From the NCBI GenBank assembly GCA_018806985.1, contig JADANN010000280.1, positions 204,243-268,242 on the forward strand: a DNA stretch of 64,000 nt. Reading direction: 5' to 3'. A program made the translations under genes and the position numbers. The DNA is from Angiostrongylus vasorum (lineage: Eukaryota; Nematoda; Chromadorea; Rhabditida; Metastrongylidae). Positions 11,240 to 23,300 of the stretch are shown here, one piece after another (positions within the stretch are counted from its first letter, which is position 1; every line of letters begins with the position of its first letter). The notes under the pieces were generated by a model. It did not search any database and was not told the origin of the DNA. It was given only the letters and a program-made list of their open reading frames with translations.

Positions 11240-11770
11240 CGTTCATTTCAATGAAGTAAGTGCAACCATGAAACGTTGCATAAGAAGGGCCGGTCTAGAG
11301 AATTTGGTAACCGCAACGGAAATTCCACTGAGTACTCTAAGAGCCAGCTAGTTCGTAACCGCCTGTATGACCATCTATGTGCAACGCAAAGTTGTATAAT
11401 TTGCCTTAACGGTAGAGACGGTGACTGCATGAGCTCGGGTACAGTTTACCTGATCTCATGTAAAGCGTGGGGGGACGAATACGTTGCCGAAATGAGTAGA
11501 TCACTCCGTGCCCCTGTAAAAGAACACTTAGCCGGTAAACTTAAGCCAAATTCTCCACCAGGCTCGCATAGGGCACAAAAACATAACGAGGAAGATTTTT
11601 GAAGTAGAAGTTACGATTCTCTCAGAGGAATCAAAAACACCAGCATGAAAAACTCTTGAGATGCTCCGGAAGAATTTCAAGAATCCGAAAATGAAGCGGA
11701 GGGAGGAATGCTTCATAATCACGCGTAAAATTCGACAGATTTTAAACCTGTTATTCTGATGAGAGGGGCA
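11240..11770 (+). pseudogene. Penelope-like element GIY-YIG endonuclease region, broken
   Basis: The frame 11276-11602 encodes the C-terminal endonuclease region of a PLE polyprotein. It has QLVRNRLYDHLC (start of the domain), a Cys pair spaced as in the Cys-rich linker, DGDCMSSGTVYLISC (degraded GIY motif, here GTVYL), DEYVAE (degraded YIG), then the basic RSLRAPVKEHLAGK helix. After a frame change the KTLEMLRKNFKNPK and MKRREECL blocks follow to about 11720. The better copy at 32.1-32.6 kb on the - strand shares the same order. The reverse transcriptase part is absent. Both catalytic-motif changes and the frameshift argue that this is dead. Confidence 0.75.
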
Positions 11771-12017
11771 CATTACGCTTCCATGTAAACTCTGTGTGGG
11801 TGGTCTCCAGCCAACATACTCAGTGGAAGACTCATAGAAAGCTGTGAATGTGCAAAAAAGCTATTCAGTGTTCAGTGTGATTGAAATCTTCGTTTAGCAT
11901 TTTCTCCGTTTGGTTATGGAGGTGTTTGGCTAGGCAGATTGCGGTAACTTGACCTTTACAGGCTTTGAGGAAGGCAAAACCCGCCGAAACGTCAGCTTGT
12001 GTGTGAATAAAAATAAA
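11771..12017 (+). repeat. Penelope-like element tail with hammerhead-like motif
   Basis: Non-coding PLE tail after the endonuclease. At 11960-11999 it carries a GGCTTTGAGGAAGGC...GCCGAAACGTCAGC motif (hammerhead-like, see findings), followed by the GTGTGAATAAA ending. The tail is interrupted at 12018 by a SINE-A insertion and resumes at about 12300. Confidence 0.7.
11960..11999 (+). ncRNA. hammerhead-like self-cleaving RNA motif (candidate)
   Basis: The core reads UUGAGGA, then a GGC/GCC stem II, then GAAAC and GUC. Bases flanking the core can pair as AGGCU with AGCUU (five pairs, one G-U), forming stem I. The first core base is U instead of C, so this copy may be weak. PLEs of other animals are known to encode hammerhead motifs in their terminal repeats. 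Confidence 0.5.
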
Positions 12018-12296
12018 TAAAGGATAGAGCTCTCGGCGTTGTTCAATCCCTGACGGATGAGCCAAGCATTAGACTTCATTAAGCATCGTTTGGAGGTGAC
12101 TGAACGCATGTATGGCCTTTACAATGACTCGCGGTGGCCTAGCGATGTGTCGAGCAATTGTTGCTATCTTCGCCTACAAGTCTTGTACCAATTTGCCGAC
12201 TTCGGAAGGATGGAAGGCTTGGTGGGCCATGGGCGCTGGTATCGATTCCACGTGTGGGTTGCAGGGCGCCTCCGACCACAGCGCCACACGCGCCCT
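12018..12296 (-). repeat. SINE-A copy inserted in the PLE tail
   Basis: Minus-strand tRNA-derived SINE; the body end is at the left (AGAGCTCTCGGCG) and the tRNA-like head at the right (CACACGCGCCC). It is flanked by AATAAA-rich sequence on both sides (GTGAATAAAAATAAAT and GTGAATAAAGAAATG), which is the PLE tail that it split. Confidence 0.85.
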
Positions 12297-12400
12297 TTGT
12301 GGGTGAATAAAGAAATGAAATAACACATAGTATTTTCTAAGCAACAATATAAAGAATTGTTCGATCGTTGCCGAGGCTAATAGAAAGTCGGTCGTAGGAG
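12297..12400 (+). repeat. Penelope-like element end, distal part
   Basis: Resumes the PLE end after the SINE: AATAAAGAAATGAAATAACAC, then GTTGCCGAGGCTAATAGAAAG. The last block also occurs at about 870-890 and at 58.23 kb, marking the outer end of this family. Confidence 0.55.
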
Positions 12401-13801
12401 TAACACATTCTCTAGTCGACAGTTCACTTTCCTCTTTAGGTAGAGCAGAAGCGTTCGTAGGATCAAGTCAACACACTTGTTTGCACTGAGCGATCTAGCG
12501 AATTTCAAGCGCAAGCAGTGACCACTGCAAAGCTTTGGAGTGAAATAAACTGGGTGAAAAATGTCGACCAAATCGGCCATTAAAATGGGGGTAAAAATTC
12601 ACATTAACCCGTAATCTGCGCTAATGTTGTAAAATCCACTGGCAATCGGAACCTGAAAAAAGTGCCTTCATCATGATTACTACAAATATTTTACGGTAGC
12701 CTGCAATGTTGAGAAAGGTTAGTTTAACACAGCAGTTGATGCTTTTTAATAGATTGAACTTACAAGTTCTTGCATTTCAGAGATAAGTTGTCCGGTTAAG
12801 ATTATAACACACTCTTTGCACTCAGAACTTAAAGTTCTTTTGTGGTAACAAATGTTTGGCAGAAAACTTAGTATGAAAGGAATGAGACAAGTAGAAGGAA
12901 GTATACTGATAAAGTACTTGGGACAGTACGTATTAACGAACAGTGGCTCCAGAAGTTCAAAAGATGATTTAAGAGGCCTCTAGACACTGGAAAAGCCGTT
13001 TATAGTGCTCATAGCTAAATTGTGGAGATCGAAAGCATTTCATAATGAACACCGCCACAAATTTCTTCAACCGTGTTACGGCTGGTATGAGCGAGTCTAA
13101 CTCACTCCTATCTGTAATTTTAAGTACATCTCTTGAAGGGCTTTAAAAGCACAAGTTGCGAGTGCCAGAACTTGGACGTCAGCTAATTCCGATCTTTAAG
13201 TAACTAGAACCCTGCCTGTGCTTCCTCTAACAATTTATCTCTTCATTGTTGATTGTGGACGTTGCTAAGTAACTAGCTGCAATGCTCAGCGATCGGTTTA
13301 TCGCATGACAGGTCCACCGAAGCTGCGAAGCATTTCGAAATCGATATCTAGAAATTCATCTAAGAGTAAACTACTGCTAGGAATCTACAGCAACTTAGTT
13401 GTGAAGTTACAAATCTCCTTTTGGTTCAAGTTCTCCATGCTGCCGGTTGTTTATATCTAATAACTCACTGATACGACAACTAAAACCGCAACTAAACCAC
13501 TTCGGTACTTCAAAGAGATTTTTCCATGAAAATTACATTTCAAGTAGAATTCGCCCTCCACACTGCACATTTCTTTGTGAGGACGTATCATTCGGTTAAC
13601 AAGTACAAAGTATATATGGTTGCGCTCATCATTTCGTCCAACTTGAACGGCAGACTTCCAGCACTTTCTCATGTTTCTATAGCTGTTCATGCTTGGTCGT
13701 GCTGCTGAAAATTGATTATCGATGTGTTGATACTTGTGGGCGGCCCCTTGAATACGTGTCATGTTTGCCAATTTTGGCTTACGAGCAGCGCTTTTTCTCA
13801 G
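12401..13801. other. no gene recognised; upstream region of the Dispatched gene
   Basis: No supported coding sequence. The right part is the presumed promoter and 5' region of the Dispatched-family gene, but no specific promoter element can be named. Confidence 0.4.
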
Positions 13802-14315
13802 ATGCTTCGACGTCGAGCATATGTACGATGAAGGAGCAGCCCGACGGACGACATCATCTGGCTCGCATGCAGGCAGCTGTATTCAGTCGGTATGTAATAA
13901 TACATTTATTTATATTGTGGCTCCTCAGACATTCAAAACACGTCATGTATTCCATTCCTAGGAGTAATTATAAATATCGTTTAGAATTGAAGAGATTAAG
14001 GGACTCAAACACAAGCCTAAACCCTAGCAACGACTGATCACTGCAGTGCACTACTGTTTTTTTTTCTCTGCTAACAAATTGTTTGGGAATATCAGTTTTA
14101 AGTTCTATGAAAAGTAATGGATCAAATGAATCTTAACTAAGCCGCTTTAGAAAGTTGTTGATGGGTTCGAATGCAAATTGTTAGCTTTCAGATACTGCAC
14201 TGTGGTACTTTGTCATCCACGGAAAACAATAATAACAACCATATCGGTCTCGATAGCATTAGCAGCAATTTCTTTTTATCTTCACTATGATGTTTTCGAC
14301 TTTGATCCAGCAAGG
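13802..14315 (+). CDS. Dispatched exons 1-2: cytosolic start and TM1
   Basis: The acceptor CTTTTTCTCAG before 13802 fits a trans-spliced first exon. ATG at 13828 was chosen because only its frame leaves two bases at the donor after 13889 (CG|GTATGT) and joins the one-base-offset exon 14192-14315. The joined protein runs ...AVFSRYCTVVLCHPRK and then a membrane helix (TIITTISVSIALAAISFYL). It ends DVFDFDPAR, directly before GFETRGT of exon 3, which matches the family pattern 'FDF..P..GFE.RGT'. Confidence 0.8.
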
Positions 14316-17300
14316 GTACGGCTTTTTGTTCTCTTTATAGTTTTATTACACTTTACAAAACTGTTCAACTTATGCTGAAACAAAAAGCACTGGGACGGTT
14401 TCGTGGTATAGTCTCTGTCTTGCTAACACATAATGAACCATATTCCGAAGTCTTTGCTTAACCCTAAGTCATAGCCTTCTTTCCTTATTCGCTGTAGTTG
14501 CAACACCCACTACCGAAGACGACGCTCTCTATAAAGAGACCTGTAATGCTACTTCCTGTATCCCTCCTCCAGCGAGCACGGAAAATCCTTGGCTTTTCCC
14601 AATCGATAAGACGCTTGGTTTGCTAGTGCACCTCGAAAATTAGTAGACTTTTTTCCTACTTCACGGGTAATTGATACGTAGAGTGTTGTACGGCAAACAC
14701 AAGACTGAACAAAAAAAATTTTTAAAATCCGAAAACTGGAGAATCCACAGCAACGATCTATAGGGCGGCCTGCCTGGTCAGCCGACTTCGTTGACATTTG
14801 AACTTCTGCGGAGCTTCATTCGAACGTAAAGGCGGAATTCGCAGCTTCCCCACGTCGTTCAAAGTCAATCCTCTGTTTTGTCAATTAAATATCGTGAACT
14901 GGAAAAAAGCGCTGAGGATCGCTCGGTTGGCTAATACGGGCCCATTCAATTCCAAATGAGTGAAAAAGCTATTTGTACATTAACTCAAATTAGTGCTACT
15001 GGAAGAGCTCCGGAATCTTTGAAGCAGTAGAGATCCAAATTATAACCCATTCAGCTTCTGAATGATAAACACAAAAGTGTGCATGCTTATTGTTCTAAAC
15101 TAGTACACAGTAATCTTTCATTGATACGCTAACACGAGGTAGATAAAAACTTTATTCGGCTAACGCTTCGAAGTCTTCGTCTTCCTCAGACTATCGACTC
15201 GGATATTCGACTCTGAGGAAGGCGAAGACGTCTAAACGTTAGCCGAGTAAAACTTTTTATCAACTTCACGTTAGCTTGTCAATGAAAGAATACAGGATGA
15301 TTAGTCACACCGAGGTTAAAGTGAACTCTGTTTTTAGGGTAGTATGTGGTATTTATAATAGGCCATTGAACTCGCTGTAATATTCATTTGATTGGCATTT
15401 CTTTAATATTGTGCATATTTCCCATCATCCTTCGTAACAGGAAGTGGTGTTACTGGTTTAGAGAAATGAGTAATCAATTAGTCATCCTGTAGAAGAGCAA
15501 GCAATTAATCTTGGCATGCGCTTTGGGCTTCTTAGACCTCATTCTCATTTTATAAAATTTCAGTCATCTTATGGAACACTTTCAGTGCCCCTCTGGCAGA
15601 GAATTATTACAGCATGTTATAGTTCAATCCATGGAACGAACTGTAAAATTCGTATTAGTTTTTGAAAAGACTGTGGTCCATAGGTGATGTATCCACTCTA
15701 TTGGCTCAACTAATTTGCCACCTTCAAACGTACCCCTTCCCTTCCAGTTTCAACTCGTCATTCAGAACTATTCAAAACAGCTGTCACTTAGAAAAATTGG
15801 AAAGGAAACTTAACAACTATTACAAAGTCTGAAGAACTTATGCGAGAACGAGTCAAACATAAGACATTAATTTTTTCCTCTCTCATTTTTTTTCTCAAGG
15901 TATTGTCGTTTTCATAGCAGCTTGCTATATGTCCCATTACTATCAGAATCGGCTGATACTATAATCAGACCCTAGAGGTGCTTGAAGAAATACAAAGGGA
16001 ATTTGACCCACAATGAGGTCGTGTGGCCGCGAGAAAGTTAGTGTTTGTCATACAAAGCAAGAATGTGAATTTCTAACAATGCAGGGCTTCGAGACACGCG
16101 GAACGTCGTTGGCGAACGCACGATTGACTCTGGAAGCCATGAAAAAGATCTCGGCTACTCCTATGGAAATATTACGCTCGAAATTTTACGGGACGTTGAC
16201 TAAAAGAGAAGCGAAGACGTTCAAAGTGTCAAATGACTCAACGATACAACTTGTGATTGAGGAGAGAACGAGGAGGTGAGGTCACCATTACAGCATTCTT
16301 CATGGAATGTAGAACGTAGAAATTAATAACTACAATGATGCTGAGATATTTGCAAAACCCTGGACGGCAGGTGTCTGCGTTAATCCCCGGAAAGGATAAT
16401 AGCGTGCTCAATACCCACCGCAGACACCTGCGATCCTGAGTTTTGCAAATATCTCAGCCTCAATGCGGCTGTATTTCACATCACACCCTGCCATTGAAAA
16501 GGAGCAAGCAAAAAAATAAAAAGTGATTACATTGTAAAAATTAACGTTTAGTTGATCAAACAGTACTACTGCTAGTCATTACGAAGTGATACTTGTGCTA
16601 ACTACTTGAGGAATTTCATTAACCATTTCTGAGTTTCTCAAAGCACCCGATTTCTACTATACAACGTAAGCTGTAGAGGGGCAGTATGATGATTCTGCCG
16701 ATTTAAAAACAAAAGACAGCTGTGAAGGACTTGCGCATCTTTCTACCAGTATGCTGAGAATGGCTCATACCTCAATATTCCTCATAGGGGCTTATTATAT
16801 AACCTATCTATCAATGACTTCAAAGTGAATAGCAATAATTTTCCAAGATTGTCTGCGCAGAAGTTTCGCTACTTGTTAACAAAAGAAACATTTCGTAACC
16901 ATCAATACCATCGCCGGACAAGATGTTGATGCAATCCTATTTCGGATTAAAGATCGCTGGAAGAAAGTTGCAGATCAGAGTGTTTCTCGTTATCGAAATT
17001 CTGATGAAGAAAAACTGCTAAAATCTTATATGAACTGTGATCCATGAAGCTTTTTAGAGCTTTAAAGTACGGACACTTTTATGATAAGAACTTATGAATC
17101 ATTCAATAAATAGAGGTTAGCATCAAATAAACCAAATAAGATTTTAGGAAAATTTCGTCGACCGACGGGAATCCTACGACACTAGAACCATTAGTGATCA
17201 ACTATGACGACTACGGGACAGACACGGAGCCGAAAGCTTTGGACCTTGGCGATCCTTGCACTCAATTTTGGGCGTTAGGAACCGCGATACCCTACGATTA

Positions 17301-20300
17301 TGTCGATTATTCTGCAAAGATAATATTGGAAGTCAACCCTGCTGAGGTCAGTTCGTAATGAAACCATCTGTGCCGCCGCAATACATACTGAGTTGTTGCG
17401 GAACACAGCAGAAAACGATAGATGATTGTTCCTAACCGTAAGGAAAGATTGAAAGCATCTCTAGTACTAATAAATAGGGTTCGATTTCTTGATCATTATC
17501 TCCGTGTTGTTTGTTTATTCCAATAGAGATTCCGCAATTTTACAGCTTTTTTTTCAGCTGTACACATTGCGAATGTTTCGCAAACTGTGCGATGTGGATA
17601 GAGTTATTGACGAGCTCGTCAACACCTCTCACCACATGTCAGCATTTACGGGTTTGAAGCATTCCTTCAACCTTCCTCACTATTCGAACTGTTTGCGATT
17701 TTCGACCCCGAACACATGCGATGCGCTGAACGTCGACGAGTAGGTGCTAGTCGTACGCTTTTTCCTTCTTTCATCTCAACCATTAACCTCTATTGTCGGG
17801 TTCGGAACAAAGTGATGGTGTTAGATTATTTTCTGCAGAAGTTCCAGTAATTGTATTACTTTTTAGCATTGAACTCTTGCATTCAACTGTTCAAAAGTGC
17901 CGTAAGGATCCTTCACTAACGACTTGTAAATCGAAACTTATAGGACAAGTGCTAAACTACTTACTTCCGAAAACAACGAAGTCCGAAAAAACATACCTTG
18001 CAGTTCTTCTCAAGGTCAAATTTTCCTTATTCCCAAAGCAACTCGAACCGAGGAATTTATGGAATATCAAACCCATAGAATTTTGTGAAAAAATTTCAGA
18101 TTACAGCTAGCAACGGTGTTCCAAGCAACATAGATTTCTATAACAACCTTCTTCATGGTCTCCAGCACCACTTCGGTAGTGATCCCACACTGAAAGGAGC
18201 GTTTTTCAACGTGAAAGAGGACGAATTTCTTCGGTCGTTGATCAATGACTCTAAACTGGCCGGCATTTCAGGGTAGGAATAATGAAATTGTGTGTGAATA
18301 AGGTTACGATGATCATTTTCTATCTTCAAGAATCTAAAAATCAACGGAGGTAGTGTGAGGCAGGTTTGAAAACGCTCACTATTTCCCGTAACTCTTTCAG
18401 CCGGACTGATTCTTCTTTGTTTTCTGCTATATTCGCGCAGCTTTTTCTACACGCTGATCATCCTCACCACAATGTTCCTCTCAATGGGTATCGCGTTCTT
18501 CTTCTATACGGTAATTCAAGAAAAACGGGAGGGAACCCTGTTCTACTCCAGTCGAATCTTGTATGAGACGAACAGCATTCTTCTTCTATACGGTGATCTT
18601 ACGCGTAAACTTCTTTCCTTCGCTGAATTCTCTTGCCGTTGTGGTTATGATAGCCGTCGGCGCTGATGATGCATTTCTACTTCACACGTATTATAAAAAA
18701 TACAAAAAGGTACTTCCTCTAGGTATTACTACTTATTGATTTGTCCCATTTACTTTTTTTTTCGCCCGAACCCACCGCTTCCCATTGTTGGAAATATTGT
18801 TGCACAAAATGAAATCAGAAAGGCATGATAAGGAACATCTTTACTTTTCCTTTCCTACGAGATCCTTAAATATCTAACTGTTGTGATTATGTACTTTTTG
18901 GTTCTTAAGCATTTCATGCTATCATGAATACAATATTCCGAAGCCTTCGATATGTGCTTTCCACAAAGCCATAATCTACATTAGAATAGCACAAAATTTT
19001 AAATTTCCTCAAAAACCTAGGTACTCATTGGTCATCCGTTAGTTCACTTGGGCTTTGAAGAAATGATCACCAGTTTAGGCAAAAGATAATGTCTATGAAG
19101 TCGGTGGTCCTTACATTCCACTTTACAAGGAGCAAGACCGTGTGCGCCAAGCCCTCCGAACCTCTCTACGTCACTCACTGGCGTCGATGTTCGTCACCTC
19201 GGCAACAACAGCTGTAGCTTTCATCTCCAACCTAACCAGTGACATCATAGTGATCAGGTACACATAGAGTGAAAGTCATTATGGTTCTGTCTTCATACTA
19301 CCACTATGAAAGTGCTCTTAGGGAGTAACGCTGTATTATAATTTTATTCGTTACAACGCGCCACACGTTATTATCGTATCCTTCCAAAGTGTGGATACCT
19401 GAGCTTGATCCCTTCACAACAAAACGAGAATATCTTTTTCCAAAAAGCATATTTTGCACAAGTGACCGTTCTAAACCTCCTTTCTCTTGTCTTTTTACGC
19501 ATTGCAATAAAAACAGGTTAGATTCCTCAATGGAGTAAGAAATGAGGCCCACCATTTCCACCACCGGTCATGTCTCCCTAAACATAATCTTGTACAATAC
19601 ATGGTTAGTCTTTCGTTGATAAGCTGATACGAGATTAATGAAAAAGCTCTATTCTGATAATCCGCGTCACCATCTCCTTTAGAGCAGGATTGGACCGAGT
19701 TGACGTACACAGTTGTTACTTCTACCACAGGTGTCTTCGTTGTGGCATCGAATCGAGTCCACAAGGCGCACCGCTCGAATGGAATAACGAAATGACTGAA
19801 TCGCCGAGTGAAAAATGGAAGAATACACACCGATTGCTATGTTTATTTTTCTATTCACCCCCTATTAATCTTTTATGACAACGTGTTATGTGGGATGTTG
19901 GTTATTCATCCCAGGGGTTGGAGAAATGTCGGTTTTTGAAAAAATTATTTCGCTTTCTGCAAACTGCTAGTGATACCGATTGGTAGGGGGATGGAGTGTC
20001 CTGAGAAAACAAGCGATTATCAAGAGCTATCATTATCAACACCAATCGTCTTGTATAAAAGAAAGCTGCCGAGTGAAATTAGTCCATTCGGATGTTGTTC
20101 CACTGTTTTCGACTCGGTGCGATCACGAAAACTCACACTGATGCTAGAACGAACTTTGAACATTCTACTTGGATCATTTCGGCTCTGAAGAAAGCGATGG
20201 CGCGGAAACGTTGGCCGAATGGAGTATTTTATCAACCTTGTGGTTTTATCGATGAAAGAGTACATATTCGTTAGTTATTATGACTCTATGTTGATGACGA

Positions 20301-23300
20301 CTTTGCTAAAATGCTTTTTTATTCCGTGGATTTTGATTTTTGTTGTTAGAGTCACACAGATTTCCTGATCATCGTTGTTTCAGGTGCTTCGGTGTGTTCG
20401 CCAGCCTCACAGTGATTGCAAACTTTGTTCTCGTACTATTTTTACTACCCAGCACCATGATGCTTACATTTTCCGAACATCAACACAGATGTTGCTCTGA
20501 GTTCGACGTCGCATCTACGATTTCTTGCCTATTATATCGATGCCGTTACATTATTGTGGTTCTGGGATCAGCTGCCACCATCCTTGCGACAGCAATTATA
20601 TTCATTTTTCCTGGATTTCCGTTGCCTCAGCACAACCCAGTGAAGGTTAGCGTACTACTAAGACTTCTACACCACCACAATATTTATTGCTAACAGAACT
20701 AGATGTCTCCCTCAATGCTAATGCCGATATTCCACTCCACTTACTTTCGACTGCGATAATTACAACAGTTCTTAAACTGCATCAAATACATAAAAAAAAG
20801 ACGTATTTCGTCATTGGAAACTCGTTTCCTTTTAGGAAAGTCTAACTAGAACAGAAGCGCAGTGCGCATCGATTTCAATGCGCACCTGCCTAGAACAGAA
20901 CTTTCCAGCAATGAACTTTGTTAGCTAAAATGACAGCGATTAAAACCTACAGCTCTTTACCACTGACTTTCTTCATTCTGTCCACAAGGATACAGTGATA
21001 TGCAGCCATCCTTGTGACCACCACGCTTGTGTCAAAGGCCATTAAGCTTCAGCGTATTCATTCTTCTTGGAATTTATTTTTTTAGCTATTTTTTTCGAAC
21101 AGTACAGAACTCGCAGAGGCTCGTTTTATTTATTTTGAATTCCTTTTCATTTTTTTGGCTAATAGTAAGCTCTGCCATGAATCGCTGTCATTCTCCAACA
21201 AACGCAGGCAAATAGCTGAAAGCATGCATTTAATCCATAAAACCTGATCACTACCTGTGATGATTACTTGGAAACGATCTGCTGCGGCTGTCTTTCCAGG
21301 AAGTGTAGTGGAAAAATGCTCCAAAAACCAGACTGCAGTTCTACACTTTTCCTAAAGAGACGTGCTGGTTGATAACTATCGGTTAAATGCTGGAGGACAG
21401 AGCTCTTCCGAACTGTTTTTCTTTCTTAGCGATATATTGAGCACAGTAATTTGTTCAATTCACCAGTAATTCTTCATGATCTTGATTCATTCACAAGCAA
21501 GTGCGAGCTTGTTATGAATCTTTACTGTGACTAACGTTTCGCCGCCACTGCCTTCTTCAGAGACGCAATGATTCAAGTCGAGTCTCTGAAGCAGTTATTT
21601 CTTGCAACGTATATGTTGGCGTGGTAGTCCCATCGAGTCCAATGGAATAGAATGGAGAACTGTAAGAATGAAGTCGCGTCCCTCTGTATTCATTTGTATA
21701 CGTGATTCTTCTTGCCACCGAGATAGCCTTATCTCACCAGACAGTTCCTCACTGCTAGGCTCGCACAATCAAGATTTAGTAGAAGGCAATGGCGAAAACA
21801 AGATGTGGACGTCAAATCAAAATGAGAATCGAAAATGATTAACCACTGTGTTAACTTTCTATTTGCTGCCTATTACAATTTTTCATGGCAGGGTTACTAT
21901 GTGTGATACAAGCACAATGATGCTGAGATATTTGCAAAACTCCGGACCGCCGGTGTCAACGGTGGGGAACAAACATGCTATTACCCATTTCCGGGGCTAA
22001 CGCGTTCACCACCATACCATGCGGGTCCCTCGTATCGCCTGTCTATCAGCTAAGCAACGCGTGCTTTCCCCAATGCAGACACCTGCGGTTCGGAGTTTTG
22101 CAAATATCTCAGCAACACTGTGGTTGTATCACATTTAATATCCTGCCGTGAAAAATTGTAATAGGCAGTAAATGAAAAGTTAACATAGTGATTTCGATTA
22201 CAGCCTCAGACTAACCACTGGTTTTATTCAAATAAACTAGCATATTTCTTTGCTGAGACTAAATGCCAGTAAGGTAAGCTTAGCGATAACTGCTGATTTC
22301 GGTTCTTAGATGCATGCTTTGTAAATATTTTTTAAAAAATTTGCGCTGACAACTGCTCAAGGGAGTGCTTGCGCAATGAGTGAGGTAAAAAAAGTCATTG
22401 TCAGTGGGGAAACGGAAGGACGTTACCTGAAAGACAAGTAAATCTAAAGACAATCAGATCCCGCCGAAATTGTGGTTGTCTTATCACTCCACCAACCATT
22501 GACCTGAATACCTGAAATTCTAGAAAGCAAAATAGATGGAGAGCAATTTTAGTTTTAAAGCATTTTTGCGCTTATTGAAACTTTCCGCCATTTTGTAAGT
22601 GTGTGGAAGCAGTGTACCGCTCGATCGCTCATCATGCACGACTAACCGAACTCGCTGCCTAGCGCTCTGGCCGCCGAACATTGTAAATTGTTCTTTAGCT
22701 GCTCACCAACTCTCATCCATATGAATGGTACTTCCAAAATGTCCATAGGTTCAATTTCGGATGGAAAAGCAAGTGGAAATTTATGGAGTACTACGTAGTT
22801 GGAGTAGAAAAAAGTAAGGTAAGATGACCTCATACAACGTTTTACAATACCTGAAAATAACCGAAATATTACCATCAGGATTGGCTGGATAGTCTCAGTT
22901 CGGCTGCTATCTACTAAATAACGCAACCGTTTTAGGCAACTTGTAGAATTTGTTCCAGTGCTTTACTAAGGACGAAATTTTGTTGCTTTGTCTTTTGTAT
23001 TAGATGTGAACCACGCCTACGAAGTTGCTAGCCGAACAATTCTATCTGGTGGCAGCTTGGTTCACTACATGGAAATAACGACGTTTCACTTATTTCCAGA
23101 AGAATTTATATAGTAAAATCAACCACCTATACTTATTTCCTCTCCTATTTTAGAAACACGAAGCTGTTTGATCCATATCAACAATACAGTGTTCAGACCA
23201 AGGAGTTCAAAGCAACCGTAAGCACATTGAGACACATACAGGTGAATTTGCTACGGCTAATCAATATATAAATAGCCATAAAGGATAAAGCTCTTGGCGA

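Noticed and set aside
16880..17045. Open frame with DVDAILFRIKDRWKKVADQ before exon 17148
   Set aside because: No acceptor or donor places it in the Dispatched transcript, exons 3 and 4 already join in phase, and no other gene context exists.
18496..18595. An apparent frame-breaking 82-base insertion in the Dispatched TM3 coding region
   Set aside because: An 88-base intron (18488-18575) with GT and AG ends restores the frame exactly, so no mutation needs to be assumed.
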